Source: Bacteroidota bacterium
GTDB lineage: Bacteria; Bacteroidota; Bacteroidia; Bacteroidales; Paludibacteraceae
DNA length: 64,000 nt
Direction: 5' to 3'
Assembly (NCBI GenBank): GCA_023459355.1
Contig: JAEWUM010000009.1
Location: forward strand, 62,001-126,000
The notes beneath the pieces are model-generated. The model was not told the origin of the DNA and ran no database searches. It saw nothing but the letters and a program-made list of their open reading frames with translations. Shown here one piece after another: positions 1-8,230 of the stretch (position 1 is the first letter of the stretch; each line of letters begins with the position of its first letter). A program made the position numbers and the translations under genes.

Positions 1-1062
1 ATAACCTTTGAAATCAGGCATTTCTGTAATTTGTTTCACTTCGTTCACGATGGACTCTTTCGATCGGGAGACAATGAATTTGCCCTGATGGGCCGAGATC
101 GTACAAAAAGCGCATCCCCCGAAACAACCACGGTGCAGGTTTACCGAGAATTTAATCATTTCAAAAGCCGGGATGGTTTTTCCTTTGTACTTAGGATGAG
201 GCAGACGGGTGTAAGGCAAATCGAAAGAAGCATCCAGTTCGCCTTGTGTAAGCGGCTGAAAAGGTGGATTAACGACGATATATCTATTTCCGTTTCGCTG
301 AATCAGGCGATCGGCATTGTAGCGATTGGATTCTATTTCGATATGTTTGAAATTTGAAGCATACAGTTTTTTATCCTTCAAACAAGTGTCATGATCAATC
401 AACTCCTTTGATTTCCATTTTGGATGTTCTGCAACTGATTTTGTTAAATAAGCTGTCTGAGGCACTTCCTGTATATCAGTAAGTGATTTTCCTGATTTCA
501 TTTCAGCCAAAATTGCCATTAATGGCTTCTCTCCCATCCCATAAACCAGCAAATCAGCTTTAGAATCCATTAATATACCCGGCATCAGTTTATCCGACCA
601 GTAATCATAATGTGTAAACCTGCGCAATGAAGCCTCAATACCCCCAATAAGCACAGGCACATCCGGATATAGCTTTTTCAGGATATTACAATACGTAATA
701 GTCGCATAATCCGGCCGAAAATGAGGTTTCCCATCCGGCGAATAAGCGTCATCTGAACGCAGCCGTTTATTGGCAGTATAATGATTTACCATCGAATCCA
801 TATTACCGGCGGTCACGGCAAAAAACAAACGAGGCTTACCTAATTTCTTAAAATCACGCAAATCATCACGCCAGTTCGGTTGAGGCACAATGGCCACTTT
901 CAATCCTTGCGCTTCCATCAACCGGCCAATTACAGCTGCGCCAAAAGCAGGGTGATCTATATAGGCATCTCCCGAGAAGAGAATGACATCTAATTCGTCC
1001 CAGCCTTGCAGTTCTAATTCTTTTTTGGTGGTAGGGAGGTAATCTGTTAGTTGATAGTTCAT
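1..1062 (-). CDS. YgiQ family radical SAM protein (3' end of gene cut off by window edge)
   Basis: The minus-strand frame stays open from an ATG at 1062 to the first base of the window, 354 codons, so the C-terminal part is missing. The product begins MNYQLTDYLPTTKKEL. Close to the truncated end it carries a CFGGCAFC segment, the CxxxCxxC cluster that binds the [4Fe-4S] centre of radical SAM enzymes. The long region before the cluster, with a B12-binding-like start (LFSGDAYIDHPAFG), is the usual layout of the YgiQ/UPF0313 family, whose substrate is unknown to me. The gene follows nhaC on the same strand with a 72-base gap holding two small hairpins. Family assignment is firm; function is not. 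Confidence 0.88.
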   Translation of the reverse strand, partial: MNYQLTDYLPTTKKELELQGWDELDVILFSGDAYIDHPAFGAAVIGRLMEAQGLKVAIVPQPNWRDDLRDFKKLGKPRLFFAVTAGNMDSMVNHYTANKRLRSDDAYSPDGKPHFRPDYATITYCNILKKLYPDVPVLIGGIEASLRRFTHYDYWSDKLMPGILMDSKADLLVYGMGEKPLMAILAEMKSGKSLTDIQEVPQTAYLTKSVAEHPKWKSKELIDHDTCLKDKKLYASNFKHIEIESNRYNADRLIQRNGNRYIVVNPPFQPLTQGELDASFDLPYTRLPHPKYKGKTIPAFEMIKFSVNLHRGCFGGCAFCTISAHQGKFIVSRSKESIVNEVKQITEMPDFKGY

Positions 1063-1070
1063 TTTTTTCA

Positions 1071-1112
1071 CAGGGTTACACCCTGAGTTAATATATGACG
1101 CCACTTCGTGGC
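1071..1112. repeat. Two short hairpins between nhaC and the YgiQ gene
   Basis: CAGGG and CCCTG (1071-1075, 1081-1085) enclose a five-base loop. GCCAC and GTGGC (1100-1104, 1108-1112) enclose TTC. The pair looks like a remnant of a dispersed intergenic repeat; neither hairpin has a convincing T-run, so I do not call a terminator. Confidence 0.45.
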
Positions 1113-1134
1113 TGGTTATACAATATTATTTATA

Positions 1135-2595
1135 TTAAACGCTATTTGACTTGATTTGTTCGGATTTACCTTGTAATATCTTGTATTTCAGTATGGCAAT
1201 GAGAACACTCATCAGCGGACTCACATAATTAAAAACCGCGTAAGGCAGGTAAACAAGTGTTGATACCCCGAGCACTGTGCTTTGGGTCATACCACAGGAG
1301 TTCCAGGGAACCAATACAGAAGTTACTGTTACACTGTCTTCGAGCGAACGGCTTAGTAACCTGTTCTCATAACCCTGTTCTTCGTAAAGCTTCTTAAACA
1401 TATTGCCGGTCAAGATAATACCCAGATATTGATCACCCATAGTTAAGTTGGTTAATAAACCGGTCGCGACAGTAGAACCCACCAGCCCAAAGGTGTTACG
1501 TATTTTTTTCACCAACGCCAACGTAAAGCTTTCAATCATGCGGGTCGAAGCCATAGCAGCGCCAAAGCAGGTGGCACAAATGATAATCCAGACCGTATTA
1601 AGCATACCCTGCATACCCCGTGTAGCTATCAATGCATTGATTTCAGCATTACCTGATTCGGTGGATGTACCTCCAACTGTTGTCATGATGGCGCCTCTAA
1701 TAAGACCTGCCGTGTTTTTGATGGAGCTACCGGCTATTTCATACAACAAATCAGGCTGAAAGATAATCGCAAAAATGAGTGCAATGAGCATGGACAAAAA
1801 CAAAGTTATCAACGGAGGGTAGCGCCTGACAATCAGAAAAACTGTTAAAGCAGGCACCAGCAACAACCAGGGAGAAAGGTTGAAATGTTCACTCAATATC
1901 TTTTCATATAAACCCGTTTCGATCAAGACCTGCTCTTTCATCAGCAAGCCTGCAATGCCAAAAACCAACAAAGAAAGAAGGAAAGAAGGAATAGTGGTAA
2001 TCATCATGTAACGAATGTGTGTAAACAAAGGCGTACCTGAAACAGAAGAAGCCAGTATTGTTGTATCCGACAAAGGAGAAACCTTATCCCCGAAGTAGGC
2101 ACCTGAAATAATTGCACCGGCAATCCATCCTGGAGAAAAGTCTAAAGCATTCCCGATACCCAACAGGGCAATGCCGATAGTTGCGATGGTAGTCCATGAA
2201 CTGCCCGTCAAAACCGAAACCAATGCGCAAATAACGCAGGCCGATATCAGAAATACTGCAGGATGAATAATTTTCAAACCATAAACAATAAATAAAGGTA
2301 CAACTCCGCTTATCATCCAGGTGGCTGATAAAGAACCAATCACAAACAAAACCAACAAAGCTCCCGAGATATTCTTAAAGTTCTTGTGCAGTTGTTTTTC
2401 GAAATCATGCCAGTGTGCGTTAACTGTGAGTTTACCCAATAATAAACAACAGGCAGCTGCCAATAGTAAAGCCATTTGGCTGGCACCGTTGAGGGCATCG
2501 GCTCCAAAGAGCAACACAGCTACCGTAACAAAGCAAATCAGCAAGATGACAGGCAAAACAGCAACAAACGGATGAGGCAATCTATGATGTTCCAT
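1135..2595 (-). CDS. nhaC: Na+/H+ antiporter, NhaC family
   Basis: A 486-residue polytopic inner-membrane protein with about 11-12 hydrophobic segments, the usual size of NhaC antiporters, which exchange cytoplasmic Na+ for H+ or act on organic acids in relatives. Diagnostic stretches are GSSWTT at residues 131-136 and GDKVSPLSDTT at 169-179, plus the duplicated helix arrangement of the IT superfamily. The ATG at 2595 is preceded by an AT-rich leader shared with the divergent udp gene. Substrate cannot be fixed by sequence alone; malate-lactate/Na+ exchange is an alternative seen in some NhaC homologues. Confidence 0.88.
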   Translation of the reverse strand: MEHHRLPHPFVAVLPVILLICFVTVAVLLFGADALNGASQMALLLAAACCLLLGKLTVNAHWHDFEKQLHKNFKNISGALLVLFVIGSLSATWMISGVVPLFIVYGLKIIHPAVFLISACVICALVSVLTGSSWTTIATIGIALLGIGNALDFSPGWIAGAIISGAYFGDKVSPLSDTTILASSVSGTPLFTHIRYMMITTIPSFLLSLLVFGIAGLLMKEQVLIETGLYEKILSEHFNLSPWLLLVPALTVFLIVRRYPPLITLFLSMLIALIFAIIFQPDLLYEIAGSSIKNTAGLIRGAIMTTVGGTSTESGNAEINALIATRGMQGMLNTVWIIICATCFGAAMASTRMIESFTLALVKKIRNTFGLVGSTVATGLLTNLTMGDQYLGIILTGNMFKKLYEEQGYENRLLSRSLEDSVTVTSVLVPWNSCGMTQSTVLGVSTLVYLPYAVFNYVSPLMSVLIAILKYKILQGKSEQIKSNSV

Positions 2596-2693
2596 AACTT
2601 CTCAACATTTTTATCTTCATAACTTCTTTAACCTATATGATCTCAAACAACCATAATTACCCATTCATTCAGTGTAATTTTGAAAGAAAATGC

Positions 2694-2711
2694 TATCTTT
2701 GTGCAAAGATA
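2694..2711. promoter_or_regulatory. Divergent nhaC/udp control region with palindromic -7 boxes
   Basis: TATCTTTG (2694-2701) matches the Bacteroidota -7 consensus TANNTTTG, placed 36 bases before the udp start. Two bases later its exact reverse complement CAAAGATA follows (2704-2711), so the same box also faces nhaC. No good TTTG -33 box lies at the right spacing on either side, so activity in both directions is inferred. The palindrome could equally be an operator. Confidence 0.5.
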
Positions 2712-2736
2712 AATAAAAATTTAACTTGATACGGTT

Positions 2737-3609
2737 ATGAAACACTTTCCTCCATCCGAACTGATTATCAATGCTGACGGAAGTATTTTCCACCTGCATT
2801 TGAAACCGGAACAATTAGCTGATAATGTAATTTTAGTCGGCGATCCTGGACGAGTTGCTCTGGTTGCCAATTACTTTGATATACAGGAATTTTCAGTGTC
2901 CAGCCGGGAGTTTAACACTATTACCGGAACTTACAAAGGAAAGCGTATCACGGTGATTTCTACCGGAATTGGCACAGATAATATTGATATTGTCATGAAT
3001 GAGCTTGATGCACTTGCCAATATCGATTTGAAAACCCGCACTGAGAAACCTGTTTTCAGACAGTTAAATATAGTACGTATTGGCACCTGTGGTGGCATGC
3101 AACCTGACATTCCTTTGGGTAGTTTTCTGATCTCTGAAAAGTCAATCGGTTTCGACGGGATGATTAATTTCTATGCCGGACGGGATGGCGTTTGCGATCT
3201 TGCTTTCGAATCAGCGCTGGTTGAATATCTGGACTGGAACAAACAACTTGCAGCACCTTATGTGGTGGATGCAAATGCAGAACTGGTTGATCGAATCGGA
3301 AAAGATGACATGATACGTGGTGTAACTATATCAGCTAATGGATTTTATGGTCCGCAAGGCCGTGAACTACGTGTTGGATTGGCCGACCCACATCTGAACG
3401 ATAAAATTGAAAAATTTCGTTATGGAAAATATAAAATTACCAACTACGAGATGGAAGGATCAGCCATTGCCGGTTTAGCAAAACTTATGGGTGGTCATAA
3501 AGCCATGACAGTTTGTTGCGTCATTGCCAACCGCCGGATTGAAGCTGCGAATACCGATTATAAACCATATATTGAAAAGCTTGTGCAGACGGTACTTGAC
3601 CGCATTTAA
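2737..3609 (+). CDS. udp: Nucleoside phosphorylase (uridine phosphorylase type)
   Basis: A 290-residue cytoplasmic enzyme of the PNP/UDP phosphorylase family, which cleaves nucleosides with phosphate to base and ribose-1-phosphate. Visible motifs are GDPGR (35-39, phosphate site), STGIG (75-79), RIGTCGG (114-120) and EMEGSA (238-243), whose Glu/Met/Glu contact the ribose. It is somewhat longer than E. coli Udp (253 aa), as usual for this Bacteroidota version. Uridine is the likely substrate; a broader pyrimidine/purine range is possible. It starts the plus-strand run that includes the acetyltransferase gene and mnmE. Confidence 0.88.
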   Translation: MKHFPPSELIINADGSIFHLHLKPEQLADNVILVGDPGRVALVANYFDIQEFSVSSREFNTITGTYKGKRITVISTGIGTDNIDIVMNELDALANIDLKTRTEKPVFRQLNIVRIGTCGGMQPDIPLGSFLISEKSIGFDGMINFYAGRDGVCDLAFESALVEYLDWNKQLAAPYVVDANAELVDRIGKDDMIRGVTISANGFYGPQGRELRVGLADPHLNDKIEKFRYGKYKITNYEMEGSAIAGLAKLMGGHKAMTVCCVIANRRIEAANTDYKPYIEKLVQTVLDRI

Positions 3610-3633
3610 ACAAATAAAAAAAATCAACTGCAA

Positions 3634-4209
3634 ATGATTACAAATAGAGAATCATATTTTGATTATCTCAAAAAAGACCTGAAAGCTTATCAACTAAGCA
3701 GTTACAGTTTGTATAGTTATTTCCGGATTGATTGTTTAAGATTTATACGGAGACTCAGAAAAATTGAGTATCTGACAAACGTAAGAAACAAAAACATATT
3801 TTATAAATTCTATATTTTTATTCTTGAGTTCTTTAATCACAGACTTGGAACACGATTGGGAATTACAATACCAAAAAATGTTTTTGGTCCCGGCTTATGC
3901 ATTGTACATTATGGAACTATTGTGGTGAGTCCTCATTCCAGAATTGGGGAAAACTGCCGGATTCACCCATCAACATCAATTGGAGAATATAACGGGGCTC
4001 CCATAATCGGAAATAATGTTTACATTGGTCCCGGAGCTAAAATTTTCGGGAATATTGAAATTGGAAATAACGTAGCCATAGGAGCAAATGCCGTTGTAAA
4101 CAAGAGCTTTCCCGATAACGTTACAATTGGAGGAATTCCTGCTAAAATATTGTCAGACAAGTCGAGCTTAGAACTGAATGTTTTTCCTGATTGTATTAAT
4201 CAAAAGTAA
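3634..4209 (+). CDS. Serine acetyltransferase-like left-handed beta-helix acyltransferase
   Basis: A 191-residue protein with a mostly helical first 80 residues, then hexapeptide repeats (for example IGENCRI, IGNNVYI, IGNNVAIG, IGGIPAKIL) that form the trimeric left-handed beta helix. HYGTIVVS holds the presumed catalytic His. It resembles the short CysE-like proteins of Bacteroidetes, which would acetylate serine for cysteine synthesis, but related enzymes acetylate sugars, so the substrate is uncertain. Only 24 bases separate it from udp and 3 bases from mnmE, so it is probably co-transcribed with both. Confidence 0.72.
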   Translation: MITNRESYFDYLKKDLKAYQLSSYSLYSYFRIDCLRFIRRLRKIEYLTNVRNKNIFYKFYIFILEFFNHRLGTRLGITIPKNVFGPGLCIVHYGTIVVSPHSRIGENCRIHPSTSIGEYNGAPIIGNNVYIGPGAKIFGNIEIGNNVAIGANAVVNKSFPDNVTIGGIPAKILSDKSSLELNVFPDCINQK

Positions 4210-4212
4210 TAA

Positions 4213-5607
4213 ATGAACCACTCAACCATTACTGCCATATCAACCGCACCGGGTATCGGAGGAATAGCCGTAATCCGCGTTTCCGGAAGCGAAGCCATAC
4301 CACTTTGTGATAAGGTATTTCAACCTAGAAACAAATCAATCAGACTTGTGGATCAGGCTGCCAACACGGTTGTATTCGGCTCTGTTGTGGATGACGCTAG
4401 CGAAACAATTGATGATGTTTTGGTCAGCGTATTTCGTAAACCCCATTCCTTCACGGGCGAAGATGTGGTCGAAATTTCCTGTCACGGCTCGGTTTTCATT
4501 CAGCAGCAAGTACTTCATTTACTGATAGAAAAAGGCTGTCGGTTGGCTATGCCGGGGGAGTTTACCCAACGTGCTTTCCTGAATGGCAAAATGGATCTCG
4601 CACAAGCCGAGGCAGTTGCTGATCTGATTGCTTCCGGTTCAGCAGCTTCGCACAGGATGGCGATGAATCAGATGCGGGGTGGATTTTCCAACGAACTAAC
4701 CAGTCTGCGTACGCAACTCCTCGATTTTGTTTCATTGGTGGAATTAGAACTGGACTTCTCGGAAGAAGATGTAGAGTTTGCCGACAGAACCCAATTGAAG
4801 GAACTGGCATTGGAAATTGAAAAACATATCAGCGGATTGGCAGATTCTTTTCGTATCGGGAATGCCCTTAAAAACGGTATTCCGGTTGCTTTGGTCGGTG
4901 AAACTAACGTTGGTAAGTCAACCCTGCTCAACCTCTTGCTGAAAGAAGAAAAAGCAATTGTTTCCGATATCCATGGTACTACCCGGGATACAATTGAAGA
5001 TATCGTGAATATTCGCGGCATTTCGTTCCGGTTTATCGATACTGCCGGCATCAGAAAAACCACCGACACAATCGAAAGCATTGGAATCGAGCGTACTTTC
5101 AGAAAAATAGAACAAGCCTCTATCGTGTTGTGGATATTGGACTGTACACAACTAAGTGAACACATCGAATGGTTGACTGAAAAAATTGAGAAGAAAGCTG
5201 AAGGCAAGAAAGTAATCATGATTTTCAACAAAATAGATAAAATTACAATTGATGAAAGAGAGGTGCTTATTCAATTGTTCAGTCAGTTCGATTGTGAGCG
5301 AATTTTCATATCAGCTAAGAATAAAACCAATATCAAAGAGCTGGAAGAAACCCTGGTCCGTGCTTCCCAGATTCCGGAAATTCATCCCGGCGATGTGGTC
5401 GTCAGCAACATCAGGCATTACGAAGCCCTACGGCAAGCCCTCATGGCTATTCAACGGGTTATCGAAAGCATGGAAAACGGACTTTCCGGTGATTTTCTTT
5501 CACAAGACATCCGGGAATGTATGTTTTATTTAGGCGAAATAACCGGACAGATTTCGAATGATGAGATTTTGGGAAATATCTTCGGGAAATTTTGTATCGG
5601 AAAGTAA
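4213..5607 (+). CDS. mnmE: tRNA uridine-5-carboxymethylaminomethyl modification GTPase MnmE
   Basis: A full-length 464-residue MnmE. It works with MnmG to install the cmnm5 group on wobble uridine-34 of tRNAs. The N-terminal tetrahydrofolate-binding domain comes first, then the helical domain with the inserted Ras-like G domain: G1 GETNVGKST (229-237), G3 DTAG (276-279) and G4 NKID (339-342). The protein ends in the invariant CIGK with its catalytically important Cys. Three bases separate it from the upstream acetyltransferase gene. Confidence 0.97.
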   Translation: MNHSTITAISTAPGIGGIAVIRVSGSEAIPLCDKVFQPRNKSIRLVDQAANTVVFGSVVDDASETIDDVLVSVFRKPHSFTGEDVVEISCHGSVFIQQQVLHLLIEKGCRLAMPGEFTQRAFLNGKMDLAQAEAVADLIASGSAASHRMAMNQMRGGFSNELTSLRTQLLDFVSLVELELDFSEEDVEFADRTQLKELALEIEKHISGLADSFRIGNALKNGIPVALVGETNVGKSTLLNLLLKEEKAIVSDIHGTTRDTIEDIVNIRGISFRFIDTAGIRKTTDTIESIGIERTFRKIEQASIVLWILDCTQLSEHIEWLTEKIEKKAEGKKVIMIFNKIDKITIDEREVLIQLFSQFDCERIFISAKNKTNIKELEETLVRASQIPEIHPGDVVVSNIRHYEALRQALMAIQRVIESMENGLSGDFLSQDIRECMFYLGEITGQISNDEILGNIFGKFCIGK

Positions 5608-5630
5608 CATCTGCATTCACATACTTCACC

Positions 5631-5867
5631 ATGAGATTAAAAATTGATACAGAAATTGAACTGGCTCTACTAACCAGTGAAGATGCTGTCGCTATTTTCA
5701 ATACCATCGACAGTCAACGTGATTACCTCGGAAAATGGCTTCCTTTTGTTAAATTCACAAATCAACTCAGTGATTCATATGAAGGCATCGAACGTCAAGG
5801 AGAATTGCTTTCCGGCAATACTTTTACCGACTTGATGATTTTCAGCAAATTAAAAAGTGACAGATGA
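5631..5867 (+). pseudogene. Truncated GNAT acetyltransferase (RimJ/RimL type) remnant
   Basis: From the ATG at 5631 there are 78 codons. The first ~55 read as the N-terminus of a RimJ/RimL-like GNAT enzyme (IELALLTSEDAVAIFNTID, then DYLGKWLPFV), a family usually ~175-185 residues long. The frame then runs into unrelated sequence and stops at 5867, overlapping the next ORF by 4 bases. The acetyl-CoA-binding core (the R/QxxGxG/A motif) is absent here and in the following sequence. I read it as a gene that lost its 3' two-thirds by deletion. A short functional peptide is unlikely but not excluded. Confidence 0.7.
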
Positions 5868-6235
5868 AGTTACTAAAAGCATTTCTGATTGTTATTGGCT
5901 TTATAGCTGTCGGTCTAGGCATACTGGGCATGTTTCTTCCTATCCTCCCCACTACCCCATTCCTGCTGCTTGCAGCTGCCTGTTTTGCTAAGAGCTCAAA
6001 TAGATTCTACCATTGGCTGTTAAACAATAAATGGTTTGGCTCCTACATTAAAAACTACCGCGAAGGAAAAGGTATTCCGCTTAAAATTAAAATTATGGCA
6101 TTGAGTTTTTTGTGGAGTACCATTTTACTCAGTACCATTTTCTTTTTAGATAATATTTATGTCCGGATTGTGTTACTTTTAATTGCATTGGCAGTTACGA
6201 TTCATATTAGTTTGATTAAGACAAAAAACATCTGA
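5864..6235 (+). CDS. YbaN-family inner-membrane protein (DUF454)
   Basis: A 123-residue protein with a hydrophobic start and the family signature GILGMFLPILPTTPFLLLAA at residues ~20-39, followed by CFAKSS and WL(L)NNKWFG. Two further hydrophobic helices fill the C-terminal half. DUF454/YbaN proteins are small inner-membrane proteins of unknown role. The ATG overlaps the stop of the GNAT remnant as ATGA, so it probably inherited a coupled position when that gene was cut. A bidirectional hairpin follows at 6331. Confidence 0.85.
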   Translation: MKLLKAFLIVIGFIAVGLGILGMFLPILPTTPFLLLAAACFAKSSNRFYHWLLNNKWFGSYIKNYREGKGIPLKIKIMALSFLWSTILLSTIFFLDNIYVRIVLLLIALAVTIHISLIKTKNI

Positions 6236-6330
6236 AGCATTTTAAACCAACCCAAGAGTAAAAATAAACTCTGAATTATCAATATAATAGTCAATAGTTT
6301 AACAAAGCACGTACAACATAAAACAAAAAC

Positions 6331-6359
6331 GAGCAGGAGTACGCTACTCCCACTCTTTT
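6331..6359. terminator. Bidirectional terminator between the YbaN gene and trpB2
   Basis: GAG-CA-GGAGTA (6331-6341) and TACTCC-CA-CTC (6345-6355) form an interrupted stem around CGC. TTTT follows on the plus strand, and a T-rich run follows on the minus strand. The position between two convergent genes fits a shared terminator. Confidence 0.6.
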
Positions 6360-6382
6360 CGATATCATTTATAAAAACCAGA

Positions 6383-7744
6383 TTACACAAGCTGCTCCAG
6401 CTTGGCTACATTGGCAGCAATATCTTCATCCGAAAGTGAATAATTTACCAAATCGCCTGCTAAGTATTGGTCGTAAGCAGCCATATCCACCAAACCATGT
6501 CCCGATAAATTGAAGAGGATTACTTTTGGTGTTCCGGCTTCCTTCGCTGCTAAAGCTTCGTTAACAGCAGCAGCAATAGCGTGTGCCGACTCCGGAGCAG
6601 GAATGATGCCTTCAGTCTGTGCAAACAACACGCCGGCTTTGAAAGAATCCAGCTGTTTGATGTCGCAGGCTTCGATGAAGTTATCCTTTAGTAGCTGACT
6701 AACCAGTGTACCGGCGCCATGGTAACGTAAACCTCCGGCATGAATGTGTGCAGGAGCGAAATCATGTCCAAGCGTGTACATCGGAATAAGCGGAGTATAA
6801 CCGGCTTCATCACCAAAATCGTATTGAAAGATTCCACGAGTCAGTTTAGGACAAGAAGATGGCTCTGCCGACAAGAAGCGGGTTTTCTTCTCACCACTGA
6901 AGTTATGACGCAGGAAAGGGAAAGAGATACCCGAGAAATTAGAACCACCACCAAAACAACCAATTACCACATCGGGATATTCTCCGGCCATTTCCATTTG
7001 CTTTTCTGCCTCCAAACCAATAATGGTCTGATGCAGAGAAACATGATTTAACACACTACCTAAGGTATATTTGCAATTGGGGGTACTCATAGCCAACTCA
7101 ATAGCTTCTGAAATGGCTGTGCCCAAACTACCCTGATAATTCGGATGATCAGTAATGATTTTACGGCCTGCTTTAGTTGACATAGACGGCGAAGCAACTA
7201 CCTGCGCTCCCCAGGTTTGCATGAGCGAACGACGATAAGGCTTTTGTTCGTAACTGATTTTCACCATATAAACGGCCAGTTCGAGTCCGAACATCTTACA
7301 GGCAAGCGACATGGCAGTTCCCCACTGACCGGCGCCTGTTTCAGTGGTAATATTAGTTACTCCCTCTATTTTATTGTAATAAGCCTGTGCCAGTGCTGAG
7401 TTCAGCTTATGAGACCCAACCGGGCTCACACTTTCGTTTTTGAAATAGATATGGGCAGGAGTATCCAATGCTTTTTCAAGGTTAGTAGCACGCACAAGCG
7501 GAGTTGGTCTGTAAATTTTATATTTCTCCAGCACTTCCTCCGGAATGTCAATCCAGGCATCTTTCATGTTAGTTTCCTGATCAACAAGTCCTTTGGCAAA
7601 CAACGGATATAATTCCTCTGGTTTCATAGGTTGTTTAGTCCCCGGATGCAAAATAGGCATCGGTTTATTGGGCATCTCAGCGAGAATGTTATACCATTGT
7701 GTTGGCATCTCTTTTTCAGAGAGCAAAAACTTTTTGTTTCCCAT
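6383..7744 (-). CDS. TrpB2-type PLP-dependent tryptophan synthase beta-like enzyme
   Basis: A 453-residue PLP enzyme of the TrpB-like (TrpB2) branch, longer than ordinary TrpB (~395 aa) because of its N-terminal extension. The Schiff-base lysine is K113 in GSHKLNS, ETGAGQWG lies at 135-142, and the phosphate-binding GGGSN loop is at 265-269. Ordinary TrpB condenses indole with serine in complex with TrpA. TrpB2 enzymes usually lack the TrpA-interacting surface and may salvage free indole. No trpA or other trp gene is nearby, which agrees with a stand-alone role. Transcribed alone. Confidence 0.87.
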   Translation of the reverse strand: MGNKKFLLSEKEMPTQWYNILAEMPNKPMPILHPGTKQPMKPEELYPLFAKGLVDQETNMKDAWIDIPEEVLEKYKIYRPTPLVRATNLEKALDTPAHIYFKNESVSPVGSHKLNSALAQAYYNKIEGVTNITTETGAGQWGTAMSLACKMFGLELAVYMVKISYEQKPYRRSLMQTWGAQVVASPSMSTKAGRKIITDHPNYQGSLGTAISEAIELAMSTPNCKYTLGSVLNHVSLHQTIIGLEAEKQMEMAGEYPDVVIGCFGGGSNFSGISFPFLRHNFSGEKKTRFLSAEPSSCPKLTRGIFQYDFGDEAGYTPLIPMYTLGHDFAPAHIHAGGLRYHGAGTLVSQLLKDNFIEACDIKQLDSFKAGVLFAQTEGIIPAPESAHAIAAAVNEALAAKEAGTPKVILFNLSGHGLVDMAAYDQYLAGDLVNYSLSDEDIAANVAKLEQLV

Positions 7745-7782
7745 TTTTAATGTTTTTTTATGTGGTTTTTGTATAATAACCG

Positions 7783-7813
7783 CAAAGTTAACAAATAGAA
7801 ATGAAAGATTAAA
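7783..7813 (-). promoter_or_regulatory. Probable promoter of the trpB2 gene
   Basis: On the minus strand TAACTTTG (complement of 7783-7790) matches the -7 consensus. The box 19 bases upstream reads TTTA (7810-7813), one base off TTTG. The implied leader is about 30 bases. This is the right-hand start of the 486-base gap 7745-8230. Confidence 0.55.
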
Positions 7814-7914
7814 ATTATTTTTGGCATTTTTCTACTATTATGAAATATTTTTTTATTGTTTGGTGTCAATTATATAGACTTTAATATATAATGCGAATCA
7901 GGAGTAGAAAATTA

Positions 7915-8118
7915 GATCCCTCACTTCCGTTCGGGATGACAATGACATTATGAGTTTAAATACCGTTGTGCCATCTATTCTTGTTTAAACAAGTTTGTGC
8001 GACAACGGTTCGGTGTATTTAGCACCCGTCGTTGCAAAAACAGGATAGTTCTTGTAAAACTTTGGCGACGGGTAATATCAATAACATATAACTGTCATCC
8101 TGAACGGAGTGAAGGATC
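7915..8118. repeat. MITE-like composite palindromic element in the 486-base trpB2-yicC gap
   Basis: The gap 7745-8230 contains no gene. Its core is a ~204-base element with inverted ends: the complement of 7915-7941 and 8093-8118 both read approximately TGTCATCC(C/T)GAACGGA, then GTGA(A/G)GGATC. Similarity continues inward (ATGACATTATG against the complement of the right arm). The centre has the palindrome TTGTTTAAACAA at 7981-7992 and a hairpin pairing 8001-8015 with 8023-8035. No ORF lies inside. It resembles a miniature non-autonomous element or a REP doublet; similar ends recur at 22251-22330. Confidence 0.65.
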
Positions 8119-8174
8119 TCATATGTTGTTTTGTAAAAGAAAAAGCTGAAATTATGGTTTTCTTAACTGAATAT

Positions 8175-8205
8175 GTTGTTATGTTTTAAAAAAGTCCTAA
8201 TTTTG
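8175..8205 (+). promoter_or_regulatory. Promoter of the yicC operon
   Basis: GTTG (8175-8178), a 19-base spacer and TAATTTTG (8198-8205), one base off the Bacteroidota consensus at -33. The yicC ATG follows 26 bases after the -7 box. Confidence 0.6.
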
Positions 8206-8230
8206 TGTGAATTAAAAAAACAGCATTATT

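Noticed and set aside
6383..7744. Canonical TrpB of the tryptophan operon
   Set aside because: Length, N-terminal extension and lack of trpA or other trp genes favour the TrpB2 branch.
7745..8230. Small ORFs or a riboswitch in the trpB2-yicC gap
   Set aside because: The trpB2 leader appears only ~30 bases long and the rest is palindromic repeat; no conserved aptamer pattern or coding frame was recognised.
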